From Phycisphaerales bacterium (GTDB taxonomy: Bacteria > Planctomycetota > Phycisphaerae > Phycisphaerales > UBA1924), in the NCBI GenBank assembly GCA_011053195.1, contig DRKT01000157.1, forward strand, positions 1-32,923: 32,923 nt of DNA. The letters are read 5' to 3'. Positions 17,541 to 25,980 of the stretch are shown here, piece by piece. Made by a program: the position numbers and the translations under genes. The notes under the pieces were generated by a model. It had not been told where the DNA came from. It searched no databases and saw nothing but the letters and a program-made list of their open reading frames with translations. How positions within the stretch are numbered: the stretch's first letter is position 1; each line of letters opens with the position of its first letter.

Positions 17541-18976
17541 TGAGCAGTGTGCCTCAACCAGAACAGGATTCGCCCGGCGCGGTGCTGCAACCGGCCGAAA
17601 CAAGGCTCTGGGGCTTCGGCCTCATGGAGTTGCACGATCGGTACTGGGCGAGCCGGGGATTTCAGATCGTTCGCCCGGGCGGGCCGGCACCGGACCCGGA
17701 TGGGCCTGAGCTGTTTGTGCTTCTGGATGAGAACCTGTTTGTCGGGTTCGGTGTGAGGCACATCCTTCGGACGATGGCGTGGATGCAGCCCAAGGCGATC
17801 CGCGTGCGTCTGGTGGAAACGGAGCACTCGCCTTACCGCGAGCGCGTGCTGAGTGATGATGAGGGTCGGTTTCTTCGTTTCGAGCGTCAGTACAACGCGA
17901 AGGAGCTGCACTCGGCGCAGCTCTGGGTGACACCGAAGCTGAAGTATGCCGAGCTGTGGAACAGGTCGGCGTCGGGCAAGGCGGGTTCGCGTGTGCTTGT
18001 CGATCGGATCGACAAGGATGACCGGATCGCCAAGCGGATTCCGGGGCGGATTTTCCAGGATGATGCAGCGGGTTCGGAGGCCTTTCGTCGCTGGCTTTTG
18101 CATGCGTGGGCGTCTCCGAATCTGGTGGTTCAGGGGATCTACCAGCCGTCGCCGGGGGTGTGGCTGCACGAGACGTGCCGGGTGGACCCGACGGTTCGGA
18201 TCATCGGGCCGGTGTGGCTCGGCGCGGGTCACACGATCGGCAGCGGCGAGACCATCGTCGGGCCCGCGATCGTGCCCGATGCGGCGAGGATGCTGACCAC
18301 GCCCGCGGACATCGACTGGTACACGGTGACGCATTCGTCGTGGAGGCTGATCCCGACGCTGAAGCGTCGACCGATGCGTGCGATCTCCAAGCGTGCATTC
18401 GACATCGTGGTGGCGTTGATGGCGTTGGCCGTGACGCTGCCTTTTTATCCGATCATCATCGCCTTGATTCTGCTGGAAGATGGGCGACCGATCTTCTTCA
18501 CGCACCGGCGTCAGCGGTACAACGGCAAGACGTTCCCGTGCATCAAGTTCCGGTCGATGCGGCGCGATGCGGAGGAGATCAAGGCCAAACTGATGGCGGA
18601 GAATCTGTCGGATGGTCCGCAGTTCTTCATGGGCGAGGACAATGACCCTCGGATTCTGCGTGTTGGTCGGCCGATGCGGAAGCTGAAGATCGACGAGTTG
18701 CCGCAGTTTTTCAACGTGCTGGTGGGACACATGTCGATCGTCGGGCCGAGGCCGAGCCCGGACCGCGAGAACCAGTATTGCCCGGCTTGGCGCGAGGCCA
18801 GGCTGAGCGTCCGCCCGGGGATCACCGGGCTTTGGCAAGTGAAAAGCGAACGCGAGCCACAGACGGACTTCCAGGAATGGATCCGGTACGACCTTGAGTA
18901 TGTCCAGAACAATACATGGAGGCTTGACCTCTGGATCATGCTTGAAACGGCGAAAAAGATTCTGTTCCGATCCTGA
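17537..18976 (+). CDS. Composite protein: N-terminal ELHDRYWASRGFQIVRPG-type domain plus hexapeptide-like segment plus C-terminal bacterial sugar transferase (polyprenyl-phosphate phosphoglycosyltransferase)
   Basis: C-term KRAFDIVVALMALAVTLPFYPIIIALILLEDGRPIFFTHRRQRYNGKTFPCIKFRSM...KIDELPQFFNVLVGHMSIVGPRPSPDREN...RPGITGLWQV; middle VDPTVRIIGPVWLGAGHTIGSGETIVGPAIV. Confidence 0.92.
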   Translation: MMSSVPQPEQDSPGAVLQPAETRLWGFGLMELHDRYWASRGFQIVRPGGPAPDPDGPELFVLLDENLFVGFGVRHILRTMAWMQPKAIRVRLVETEHSPYRERVLSDDEGRFLRFERQYNAKELHSAQLWVTPKLKYAELWNRSASGKAGSRVLVDRIDKDDRIAKRIPGRIFQDDAAGSEAFRRWLLHAWASPNLVVQGIYQPSPGVWLHETCRVDPTVRIIGPVWLGAGHTIGSGETIVGPAIVPDAARMLTTPADIDWYTVTHSSWRLIPTLKRRPMRAISKRAFDIVVALMALAVTLPFYPIIIALILLEDGRPIFFTHRRQRYNGKTFPCIKFRSMRRDAEEIKAKLMAENLSDGPQFFMGEDNDPRILRVGRPMRKLKIDELPQFFNVLVGHMSIVGPRPSPDRENQYCPAWREARLSVRPGITGLWQVKSEREPQTDFQEWIRYDLEYVQNNTWRLDLWIMLETAKKILFRS

Positions 18977-18995
18977 CAGTCATGGATAGACACCA

Positions 18996-21900
18996 ATGAG
19001 ATCACACAAACAACGTGTTCTGAAACGTTTGGCGATCCTGGGCACACTTGCAGCAGTGGTGCTGGCGGTCGGGCTGGTGCTTGTGGTCGCCAACACACTC
19101 CAGAAGCAGCGGATGCTGACCGATGCGCGGAATACCGGCCTCGCGGCATACGATGCTGGAGAGTATGACATCGCGGTCGAGAAGCTCGGATATGTCCATT
19201 CCCGGCAGAGTGATGACCCGGAGATTGCATACAAGCTCGCCGACGCGAGCCGACACGTGCCGAGACCGAATCGCGAGCATCTCCGTTCGGCTGTTCTGCT
19301 GGCGCGTCAGGCATCGAGCCTGGCCCCCACCGATCCCAAGCCGATCGAGCTGGAACTCGAGCTCAATGAGATGCTGAATCAACAGACGGAGCGATTGTCG
19401 GCGGCCGATCGTCTCCTGGCATTGGACCCCAACAATGAGGCCGCCCTGACGGCCAAGGCCAAAGCACTCTCGGCGCTCGGCCGGACGGACGAAGCGCTCG
19501 AAGTGGCCCGAGATTTGGCCGAGTTGATGCCTGACAATTCTGATGCGCACCGGCTCGTGATCGCGCTGCTGGCCAGCGAAGACGAAGCGGTCGGAAAGAC
19601 GCAGATCAGGGACTACATCAAAGAACTGGCCAAGATGCATCCGGTTGATCCGGACTTCACCATCCTGCGCATCCACGCAGCGGCTCTGATCGGTGATGTC
19701 GAACACGCCCGAACAATCGCCGACACGCTGAAAGATGCCCAGTTCGACGCGGAGAACCTGACCGAGGCGGTGCGGGCGCTCGATCTGCTCGGGATGCGCA
19801 GTGACGCCGATGATCTGCTGGATCGGTACGGTCAGGACCCGGAAATGTCGAAAGCGACGGCGGTGCTTGCCGTGCGTCGATTGTTCATGCGTGGTCGGCC
19901 GTCAGAGGCGAAACAGGTCGCGGAGAGGGCTTTGGAAGCCGATGGCACACCGGATCCGGAACTGATCCCGTGGGCGCTGGCCTGCGGTATTGATCTGGAC
20001 CAAGCAACGATTGAATCGGTGATCTCGGCTTCGGGTGAAGAATCGGCGTACTACAAAGCGATCGTGGATGGGTTTGATGCTCTGGAATCGGGTGATGCGG
20101 CATCGGCCAGAGAGATCTTTCGCATGGCGCTCGCGGCGAGGCACAACGACCCGCTCGCGGGGGCGCTGTTGGCCGATGCGCACGACCGCCTGGGCGCGTG
20201 GAATGACGCGGCTCGAGAGCGTCAGATGGTGCTTCGCGCCGCGCCGGAGTTCACGACGGTTCGTCTTGCCTATATCGAGTCGCTCCTTGACCGCCACAAG
20301 CCGGTGGAAGCCGATGCGGTGGTTCGTGAGGGGTTGAACCTTGATCCGAGCAATGGCGCGCTGCTTCTGGCTCATGTGCTTGCCGTCGCGGACATGACGT
20401 CGACGGGCCAGGCCCAGCCGGAGGAGATCCGCGGGGCGATCCGGGTGTGCCGGGCGCTCGAAGACGGGACCGATGGCGTGACACCGGCAACGATTCCTCT
20501 GGCGCGGCTGCTCGTGGCCTCCGGCTCCGATATCGAGGCGCGGCACACAATCGGCCGCTTACTTGATGCCGATCCCGACGCGCTTGATGTGCGACAACTC
20601 CTGGCACTTGGATCGCTGATGAAGCTGTACCAGTTTGAAGGCGAGGAGGGGATTGAATCCATTATTGACCGGTCATCGAATCTTGATCCGTATGTACTTC
20701 TTGAGCGTGCGACGGCATTGGCCGACGCGGGAGATTCGGAGGCCGGGCTGGCACTGATTGACGGGCGATTGGAGGCTGCCAAAGCCGCATCGGATGCCCA
20801 TGTGACCCAACTTGAGATGGCCCGCGCGGCGTATCTTGACCGGATTGCCGATCCCGACGCCATCGAGGCGATTCGCGCGCTGGCCGATCGCTATCCGGAT
20901 ACACCTTCGATCCAGGTGCTGGTGCTCGAATCGCGGTCGGCGTGGTCGGACCGGGAGCTGATCTCTCGCGCGGTGGCCAAGCTTCGCCAGGCGACGGGGG
21001 ATGATTCGACCGCGTGGCGCATCCATGAGGCCCGACGTCGGTTGACATTCGACCCAACCGAGCAGAGCGCCGCGAGTGTCGTGACGCTGTTGGACCCGAT
21101 CGTGTCATCACCCATGGCGGACCCGATGGCCAACCTGGTGCTGGCGGACGCGATGAGCGTTCTCGGCGATAGCGAGGCGGCAGCGGACAACCTCACACGC
21201 GCCATCGATGGGGGAATGAATAATCCCGGCTTAATCCTTCGCCTGATCGCCATTCGACAGGCACAGGGCGACATCGATGCAGCACGACGTCGGGCGATCT
21301 CACTGGCAGGAGTCGAGCCGGTGAGCGCCCAGACGCGGCGCGAACGTGTCGCAGCCATGGAACGGCTTGGACTCTTTGAACAGGCGCGTCCCGACGCTGA
21401 CATCCTCGCGCAGTCGGATGATCCGCGGGACCTGCTCGTGTCGGCACGGATCGCGGGCCGGCTTGGGGATACACAAGCGGTCAACGATCGGCTCGATCGT
21501 TTGTTGGATTCGGAAGCGATCCCTGAGGCGGTACTCGGGCCGGCACTGCAGGCGCTGGCGGAAGCGGGTCGGACGCGTGATGCCTACGCGCTGCTCGAGA
21601 GGATGCGAACCGATCCACCTTCGACGGCATTCACACTCGCCGAGGTCGCCTTGATGCTGCAGACCGGACGGACAGAAGATGCCGTCGGGCTGCTGAAAGA
21701 TCGGTACGAGAACAATCCGAATACCACACTGGCAGCGGCCAGGGTCCGGCTTCTGGCGAGGCTCGGTCGGGCAGACGAGGCGAGCGCGGTTTGCAACGCG
21801 GCGCTCGCGTCGGCGCCCGAGAACTCGGAATTGCAGCTGCTGCGAGATGCGATCTCGCTGGTGGAGGCGCCGAGCGGGGCCAATCTTGCCTCCGGACAGA

Positions 21901-23165
21901 CGGATGCCGCCCGGCGGGTGATCGATGCAATCCGACAGCATGCAATCGAAAGCAACGACCCGGATGCGCTGATCGCACGGCTGCGCGAGGTGACGAATGA
22001 TTCGCCGACGTACTTTCCGGCGTGGTCGGTGCTGACAACGCAGCTCCAGAAGGCGGGCCGAATCGAAGAAGCGGCGGAAACGGCGCAGACGGCGATGCGA
22101 CTCCTGCCGGGCGATCCCAGACCGGCGAGATTGGCGGTCGATGCGCTGCTCCTGCAGGGCGAGCCCCGGCTGGCGCTGGCGGTCGCGGTCGAGTGGAGCC
22201 GGCGCTCGCGACCCGAGTCGTACGAGGCGGACACGACCATCGCAGCCCTGCAGACTCGGCTCGGCAACTATCAAAATGCGGTACGGGCACTGGAGCCGTG
22301 GACCGACAGAATCAGCTCCGACCCCGATGCGACGCCGATCCTGGTCCGGCTTCTGGCAACACTTCGAATCATGCAAGGGCTCGAAGATCAGGCGTGGGCT
22401 CAGCTCAAACAACGGATCGAACATGACGAAAGATGGAAATCCCATGCGATCGAGGTGGCCCGCGATCTGCTGAACCGCGAGGGTTCGCCCGAATCGGCCG
22501 CCGCGTGGCTGGACCGTGTCGAGGCAACGCGGTCGCTTGACAGCGAGGACACACTCCGGATGGCCCAGGCTCGGCTTGACATCGCTTCCAAGACGGGGAG
22601 CGAATCGGACGCCTTGGCTGTGATCGAAACGCTGGATCGGCTCGAGGCCATGCCAGACAGGCCTGTCTCGCTGGAACGTGGAGCAGGTCTGCTCCGGATC
22701 GCCGGTGAGCGACTTTTGGGCCGTGAAGACGCGGCAGCGAGACACGCAGCCGAGCTTGCCAATGCGTACCCCGACGACCCGATCGTGCTGGGCATGCAGG
22801 CCTTGACGATTATCGAAGCGGGCGGTGACAATCAGGCGGCACTCAAGGCTGCGAAAAAGGCTGTCACACTGGCAGAATCCGGTTCTGACGATCGCTTCAC
22901 GCTCACCAACGCCCTGGATGCGCTGGGCCGGGCACAGCTGGCACTGGGGCATCCAGACGAGGCGGAGAAGGCCTTTCGGCGGATTCTCGGACTTCAGATC
23001 GGGTCGGTATCGGGGAGGCTTGGTTTGGCCGAGGCCCTGCATGCTGCAGGCAAGCTCCGGGAGGCCAAGCGGATCGCCAATGATCCGACCCTGATCGGTG
23101 AGATCGAGGCAGTGCCGACCCTTCGTGGTCGGTTTGAGCACCTCCGGGCCGAGCTCGATCGCTGA
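18996..23165 (+). CDS. Large TPR-repeat protein with N-terminal TM anchor (PrsT-like role possible)
   Basis: 1389 aa; N-term LAILGTLAAVVLAVGLVLVVANTL; repeated A-rich helical pairs (e.g. LLALDPNNEAALTAKAKALSALGRTDEALEVARDLAELMPDN; ALGRAQLALGHPDEAEKAFRRILGL). Confidence 0.85.
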   Translation: MRSHKQRVLKRLAILGTLAAVVLAVGLVLVVANTLQKQRMLTDARNTGLAAYDAGEYDIAVEKLGYVHSRQSDDPEIAYKLADASRHVPRPNREHLRSAVLLARQASSLAPTDPKPIELELELNEMLNQQTERLSAADRLLALDPNNEAALTAKAKALSALGRTDEALEVARDLAELMPDNSDAHRLVIALLASEDEAVGKTQIRDYIKELAKMHPVDPDFTILRIHAAALIGDVEHARTIADTLKDAQFDAENLTEAVRALDLLGMRSDADDLLDRYGQDPEMSKATAVLAVRRLFMRGRPSEAKQVAERALEADGTPDPELIPWALACGIDLDQATIESVISASGEESAYYKAIVDGFDALESGDAASAREIFRMALAARHNDPLAGALLADAHDRLGAWNDAARERQMVLRAAPEFTTVRLAYIESLLDRHKPVEADAVVREGLNLDPSNGALLLAHVLAVADMTSTGQAQPEEIRGAIRVCRALEDGTDGVTPATIPLARLLVASGSDIEARHTIGRLLDADPDALDVRQLLALGSLMKLYQFEGEEGIESIIDRSSNLDPYVLLERATALADAGDSEAGLALIDGRLEAAKAASDAHVTQLEMARAAYLDRIADPDAIEAIRALADRYPDTPSIQVLVLESRSAWSDRELISRAVAKLRQATGDDSTAWRIHEARRRLTFDPTEQSAASVVTLLDPIVSSPMADPMANLVLADAMSVLGDSEAAADNLTRAIDGGMNNPGLILRLIAIRQAQGDIDAARRRAISLAGVEPVSAQTRRERVAAMERLGLFEQARPDADILAQSDDPRDLLVSARIAGRLGDTQAVNDRLDRLLDSEAIPEAVLGPALQALAEAGRTRDAYALLERMRTDPPSTAFTLAEVALMLQTGRTEDAVGLLKDRYENNPNTTLAAARVRLLARLGRADEASAVCNAALASAPENSELQLLRDAISLVEAPSGANLASGQTDAARRVIDAIRQHAIESNDPDALIARLREVTNDSPTYFPAWSVLTTQLQKAGRIEEAAETAQTAMRLLPGDPRPARLAVDALLLQGEPRLALAVAVEWSRRSRPESYEADTTIAALQTRLGNYQNAVRALEPWTDRISSDPDATPILVRLLATLRIMQGLEDQAWAQLKQRIEHDERWKSHAIEVARDLLNREGSPESAAAWLDRVEATRSLDSEDTLRMAQARLDIASKTGSESDALAVIETLDRLEAMPDRPVSLERGAGLLRIAGERLLGREDAAARHAAELANAYPDDPIVLGMQALTIIEAGGDNQAALKAAKKAVTLAESGSDDRFTLTNALDALGRAQLALGHPDEAEKAFRRILGLQIGSVSGRLGLAEALHAAGKLREAKRIANDPTLIGEIEAVPTLRGRFEHLRAELDR

Positions 23166-23335
23166 CACGCGCTTCCCGTGGCAGCCGTTCTTTTTGCGCT
23201 CGGTCGGGGCCATTTTTTCCCCGGAGTGAGTGAATTTTTTTCCCTTTGGTACCGAGAATCCCCCACTTTCGGCTGTCATCCGATCGGCAAAACGTCCGAA
23301 TACCTATTTTCACTCTGAATGTAGGCTTCATGGAC

Positions 23336-23364
23336 TTGACCCACTCCCCCAATGCGGGCATGAT
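23336..23364 (+). promoter_or_regulatory. Candidate sigma70-like promoter upstream of the first PTPQ-tailed gene
   Basis: TTGACC - 17 nt - CATGAT, read directly; about 112 nt upstream of ATG 23476. Confidence 0.4.
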
Positions 23365-23475
23365 GTGGGTAAGTATCGCTTAGACAGTCAATTGCGGCTG
23401 AAACGGGTTGCCCGTAGTATGTGGTTACGAGAAACGTTTCCGCCCGATAAGTCAAAGAGAAGTAGAGGATCAGTC

Positions 23476-24225
23476 ATGGACGCGACCAGATTCACCGTAC
23501 TCACGGCATTGGCTCTTGCAGCCGGTACCACCGCCGCTCAAAGCCTCACGGTTGTCAATCAGCCTTGGCCGGGCGAGAGCACCCACGCCCAGATGCTTGC
23601 TGAGGCCTTCGGGGGTTCGTTCAGCTCGATGGGGCAGGTCACTGGTGTCAATGCCAAGGCCGGTCAGTCGAACTTGGTAGACATCGGCTACACCAACGGC
23701 TCATACACCTTCACTCGTGTCGCCGACATGGGTGGCTCGGCTGGCAATGTCAGCCTGAAGAACCTGATGGGCGGCGGCGACGACGACATGTGGCGCGATG
23801 GCTCATACCGCGCCACTTCGCTCGGCGGCTACTCGTCGCTCTCACATGAGTTCGGCTACATCGGCGCCAACGGCGAATACCACACGATCGTTGCCGAGGG
23901 TGTTTCGGCCCTCGAAAATTCGATTCACCCCAATGAAGATTTCACATGGGCGATCCGCACGAGCAACGGCCGCGAGTACAACTCCAACGAGATGCTCAAC
24001 GGCAGCGGTGCCGACCACATGGTCACATACGCGATGTATGACGATTCGAACACACTCATCGGCGCAGTGCTCTTCTTTGAAGACTGGGCCGGGGGCAACA
24101 GCGACTACGACTACAACGACTACGCGGTCATGCTGACACTCGCCCCGACGCCTCAGGCGGCACTGCTTGGGCTGCTCGGGCTCGGCGGTGTTGCAGCGGG
24201 TCGCAGACGCCGGACCATCGCCTGA
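23476..24225 (+). CDS. Secreted DUF4114-like protein with variant PEP-CTERM-like (PTPQAA) C-terminal sorting signal, paralog A
   Basis: Signal peptide MDATRFTVLTALALAAGTTAAQS; LFFEDWAGGNSDYDYNDYAVMLTLAPTPQAALLGLLGLGGVAAGRRRRTIA. The ORF extension to 23230 is not supported. Confidence 0.88.
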   Translation: MDATRFTVLTALALAAGTTAAQSLTVVNQPWPGESTHAQMLAEAFGGSFSSMGQVTGVNAKAGQSNLVDIGYTNGSYTFTRVADMGGSAGNVSLKNLMGGGDDDMWRDGSYRATSLGGYSSLSHEFGYIGANGEYHTIVAEGVSALENSIHPNEDFTWAIRTSNGREYNSNEMLNGSGADHMVTYAMYDDSNTLIGAVLFFEDWAGGNSDYDYNDYAVMLTLAPTPQAALLGLLGLGGVAAGRRRRTIA

Positions 24226-24258
24226 TTGCGACACCGGGATTCGATTGGCTTCCTCGTG

Positions 24259-24294
24259 CAGACCTCCAGTTTGGGGGTCTGTTTTTCTGTTTTT
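24259..24294 (+). terminator. Rho-independent terminator after paralog A
   Basis: CAGACCTCC-AGTTT-GGGGGTCTG (9 bp, one T-G) followed by TTTTTCTGTTTTT. Confidence 0.85.
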
Positions 24295-24383
24295 CCCTAT
24301 AAAATCCATGCAAAGTGGATACAATGCAACCGCGGACTGGTGGGGTTCGTGTATGTGATGTGTTGCAAAGAAGGGGATAAAAA

Positions 24384-25094
24384 ATGTCTCAGGTGAATAA
24401 TGTGTTCCTTGCCGGGTTGGCCGCCTCGATCGGTGCTGTCGCCGGTGCTCAGGAGGGGTATACCGTCGTGCAGTCGCCGCCGACCAATGAGGCGACCCAT
24501 GCCGAGATCCTCGCGGGCGCCCTCGGTGGGACGTTCAATGAAAACGGACTCGGGCTGTCCAACGGCACCATCTCGGCTGTTCGCAACATCGACAGTGCGG
24601 CCTTTGAAAACAATGACCAGAACTGGGCTCCCGGCACCTACAACGCCAAGATCGTCGCCCACGAATCCGCTGGTCGTTCGCTGTTCGGATTCGCAACCGG
24701 ATCCGATGGCGGCGAGGGGGATGGAGGTTTCCTTGATTTTCATGCCCTGCTCAATACGAGCGACATCGGCTCCTCTGTCACGGTACAGATCCCGGAGCAG
24801 TTCCGCTGGGCGCTCCAGCTCGGCAACAGCACCAACGGTCATGTCTACACCTCCCGTGAGTCGGACAACAACGGGCTGGACGTGATGGTGTCCTACACCA
24901 TCCGCAATGAAGCCGACAAGGTCATCGGGATGGCGCTTTTCTTCGAGGACCGGATCATCGGCAGCGATCGTGACTTCAACGATGTGGCGGTCCTGCTGAC
25001 ACTCGCGCCGACGCCTCAGTCGGCCCTGCTCGGGATGCTCGGCCTTGGCGGATTGGGTGCTGCGGCGGGTCGTCGGCGGCGACCAATCACCTGA
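24384..25094 (+). CDS. Secreted DUF4114-like protein with variant PEP-CTERM-like (PTPQSA) C-terminal sorting signal, paralog B
   Basis: Signal peptide MSQVNNVFLAGLAASIGAVAGAQ; ALFFEDRIIGSDRDFNDVAVLLTLAPTPQSALLGMLGLGGLGAAAGRRRRPIT. Confidence 0.88.
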   Translation: MSQVNNVFLAGLAASIGAVAGAQEGYTVVQSPPTNEATHAEILAGALGGTFNENGLGLSNGTISAVRNIDSAAFENNDQNWAPGTYNAKIVAHESAGRSLFGFATGSDGGEGDGGFLDFHALLNTSDIGSSVTVQIPEQFRWALQLGNSTNGHVYTSRESDNNGLDVMVSYTIRNEADKVIGMALFFEDRIIGSDRDFNDVAVLLTLAPTPQSALLGMLGLGGLGAAAGRRRRPIT

Positions 25095-25120
25095 TTGATC
25101 CCCGACACACGCATTCTCCA

Positions 25121-25156
25121 AGCGGGACTTGAAAAAAAGTCCCGCTTTTTTCGTTT
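25121..25156 (+). terminator. Rho-independent terminator after paralog B
   Basis: AGCGGGACTT-GAAAAA-AAGTCCCGCT (10 bp perfect stem) followed by TTTTTTCGTTTT. Confidence 0.9.
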
Positions 25157-25288
25157 TCCGAGTCCGATGCACCCAATTTCCGGGTAGTTTACGCATATAC
25201 CCTTGTTCTCGGGGTATTTTGGCTCCATAGCAGGCTAGACTCAATCAGGGTGGTGCCCATTCGATGGGTACCGGATCAAGGGGATGGA

Positions 25289-25789
25289 ATGTCACACCTG
25301 GCGATCGGACTCTTTGTGTCGGCTACAACATTGTCGGTACATGCTCAACATGCCCCGAACATATTCCGAATTTCTTCAGCGTTCCGTGTCGATGCCCGGA
25401 GCATCCCTCAAGCGGCGCCCATCCCGAGCGGCACCAAACCGATGACCAAGCGTCCAGATTCCGACGGCTTGTCCGGCTCGCACGTGTTTGATCCGCTCGC
25501 CCCATATATGACCGACGATTCGCCGGCGAGTGTGGGTACTCTTGATGCCCGATATCGCTGGGCCTTGGGGGCAGATGTTGCCGGTTTTGGCCTCAACATA
25601 TCGCCCTCATTCGATGCGTTCGGGTTCTCTCTTGGAGATTCTCATTCGGTCGAGGTCTTTGATGGCGAGTTTGGGCCGGCCGTGGTGCAGATGGTGGTCG
25701 TTCCCTTGCCTCATGCAGCTCCTCCGGCTCTGGCGGCGATGCTGGTTGCCGGGTGTGCGACCCGCCCGAGACGCGTCAGGGTCGGATAA
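25289..25789 (+). CDS. Secreted protein of unknown function with a divergent CTERM-like tail (VPLPHAAPPALAAML...RPRRVRVG)
   Basis: Start ATG 25289 gives MSHLAIGLFVSATTLSVHAQ signal peptide; C-terminal Pro motif, short hydrophobic stretch, Arg-rich end. The ORF track begins upstream at 25250. Confidence 0.65.
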   Translation: MSHLAIGLFVSATTLSVHAQHAPNIFRISSAFRVDARSIPQAAPIPSGTKPMTKRPDSDGLSGSHVFDPLAPYMTDDSPASVGTLDARYRWALGADVAGFGLNISPSFDAFGFSLGDSHSVEVFDGEFGPAVVQMVVVPLPHAAPPALAAMLVAGCATRPRRVRVG

Positions 25790-25980
25790 CTCATGGTTCA
25801 CGGGATCTGTGGTCCGTGAACATCCACCCGAATGTCCTGCGTCATCCCAGCCGTAACATATTATCTAAATTGAATATTCAATCCTTTCACTCGCCTTGCT
25901 TGGCCCCTGAATGCCGTCATGTTTCGGGTGCTGGTGTATGTATGCCGGCAGGAACAGAGACGAATAGAGGGGTCCGAATC

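Noticed and set aside
17330-18838. Minus-strand 502-aa ORF
   Set aside because: Antisense to the sugar transferase; Arg/His/Pro-rich shadow ORF caused by high GC codon bias.
23205-23238. Possible terminator after the TPR gene (CGGGG-CCATTTTTT-CCCCG and a later T-run)
   Set aside because: Only a 5-bp stem with the T-run inside the loop, and the later T-run is not adjacent to a stem; not convincing.
21300-23279. Minus-strand 659-aa ORF
   Set aside because: Antisense to the TPR gene; no domain-like pattern and no plausible start context.
25197-25220. ATACCC...GGGTAT hairpin followed by TTTT
   Set aside because: Short 6-bp A/T-closed stem right after a much better terminator; may be part of the promoter region, evidence too weak.
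25289-25789. Possible homology of the VPLP-tailed protein to the PTPQ paralogs through a shared [FY]RWAL string
   Set aside because: A five-residue match without the FED...DxDYND module; likely coincidence without profile support.
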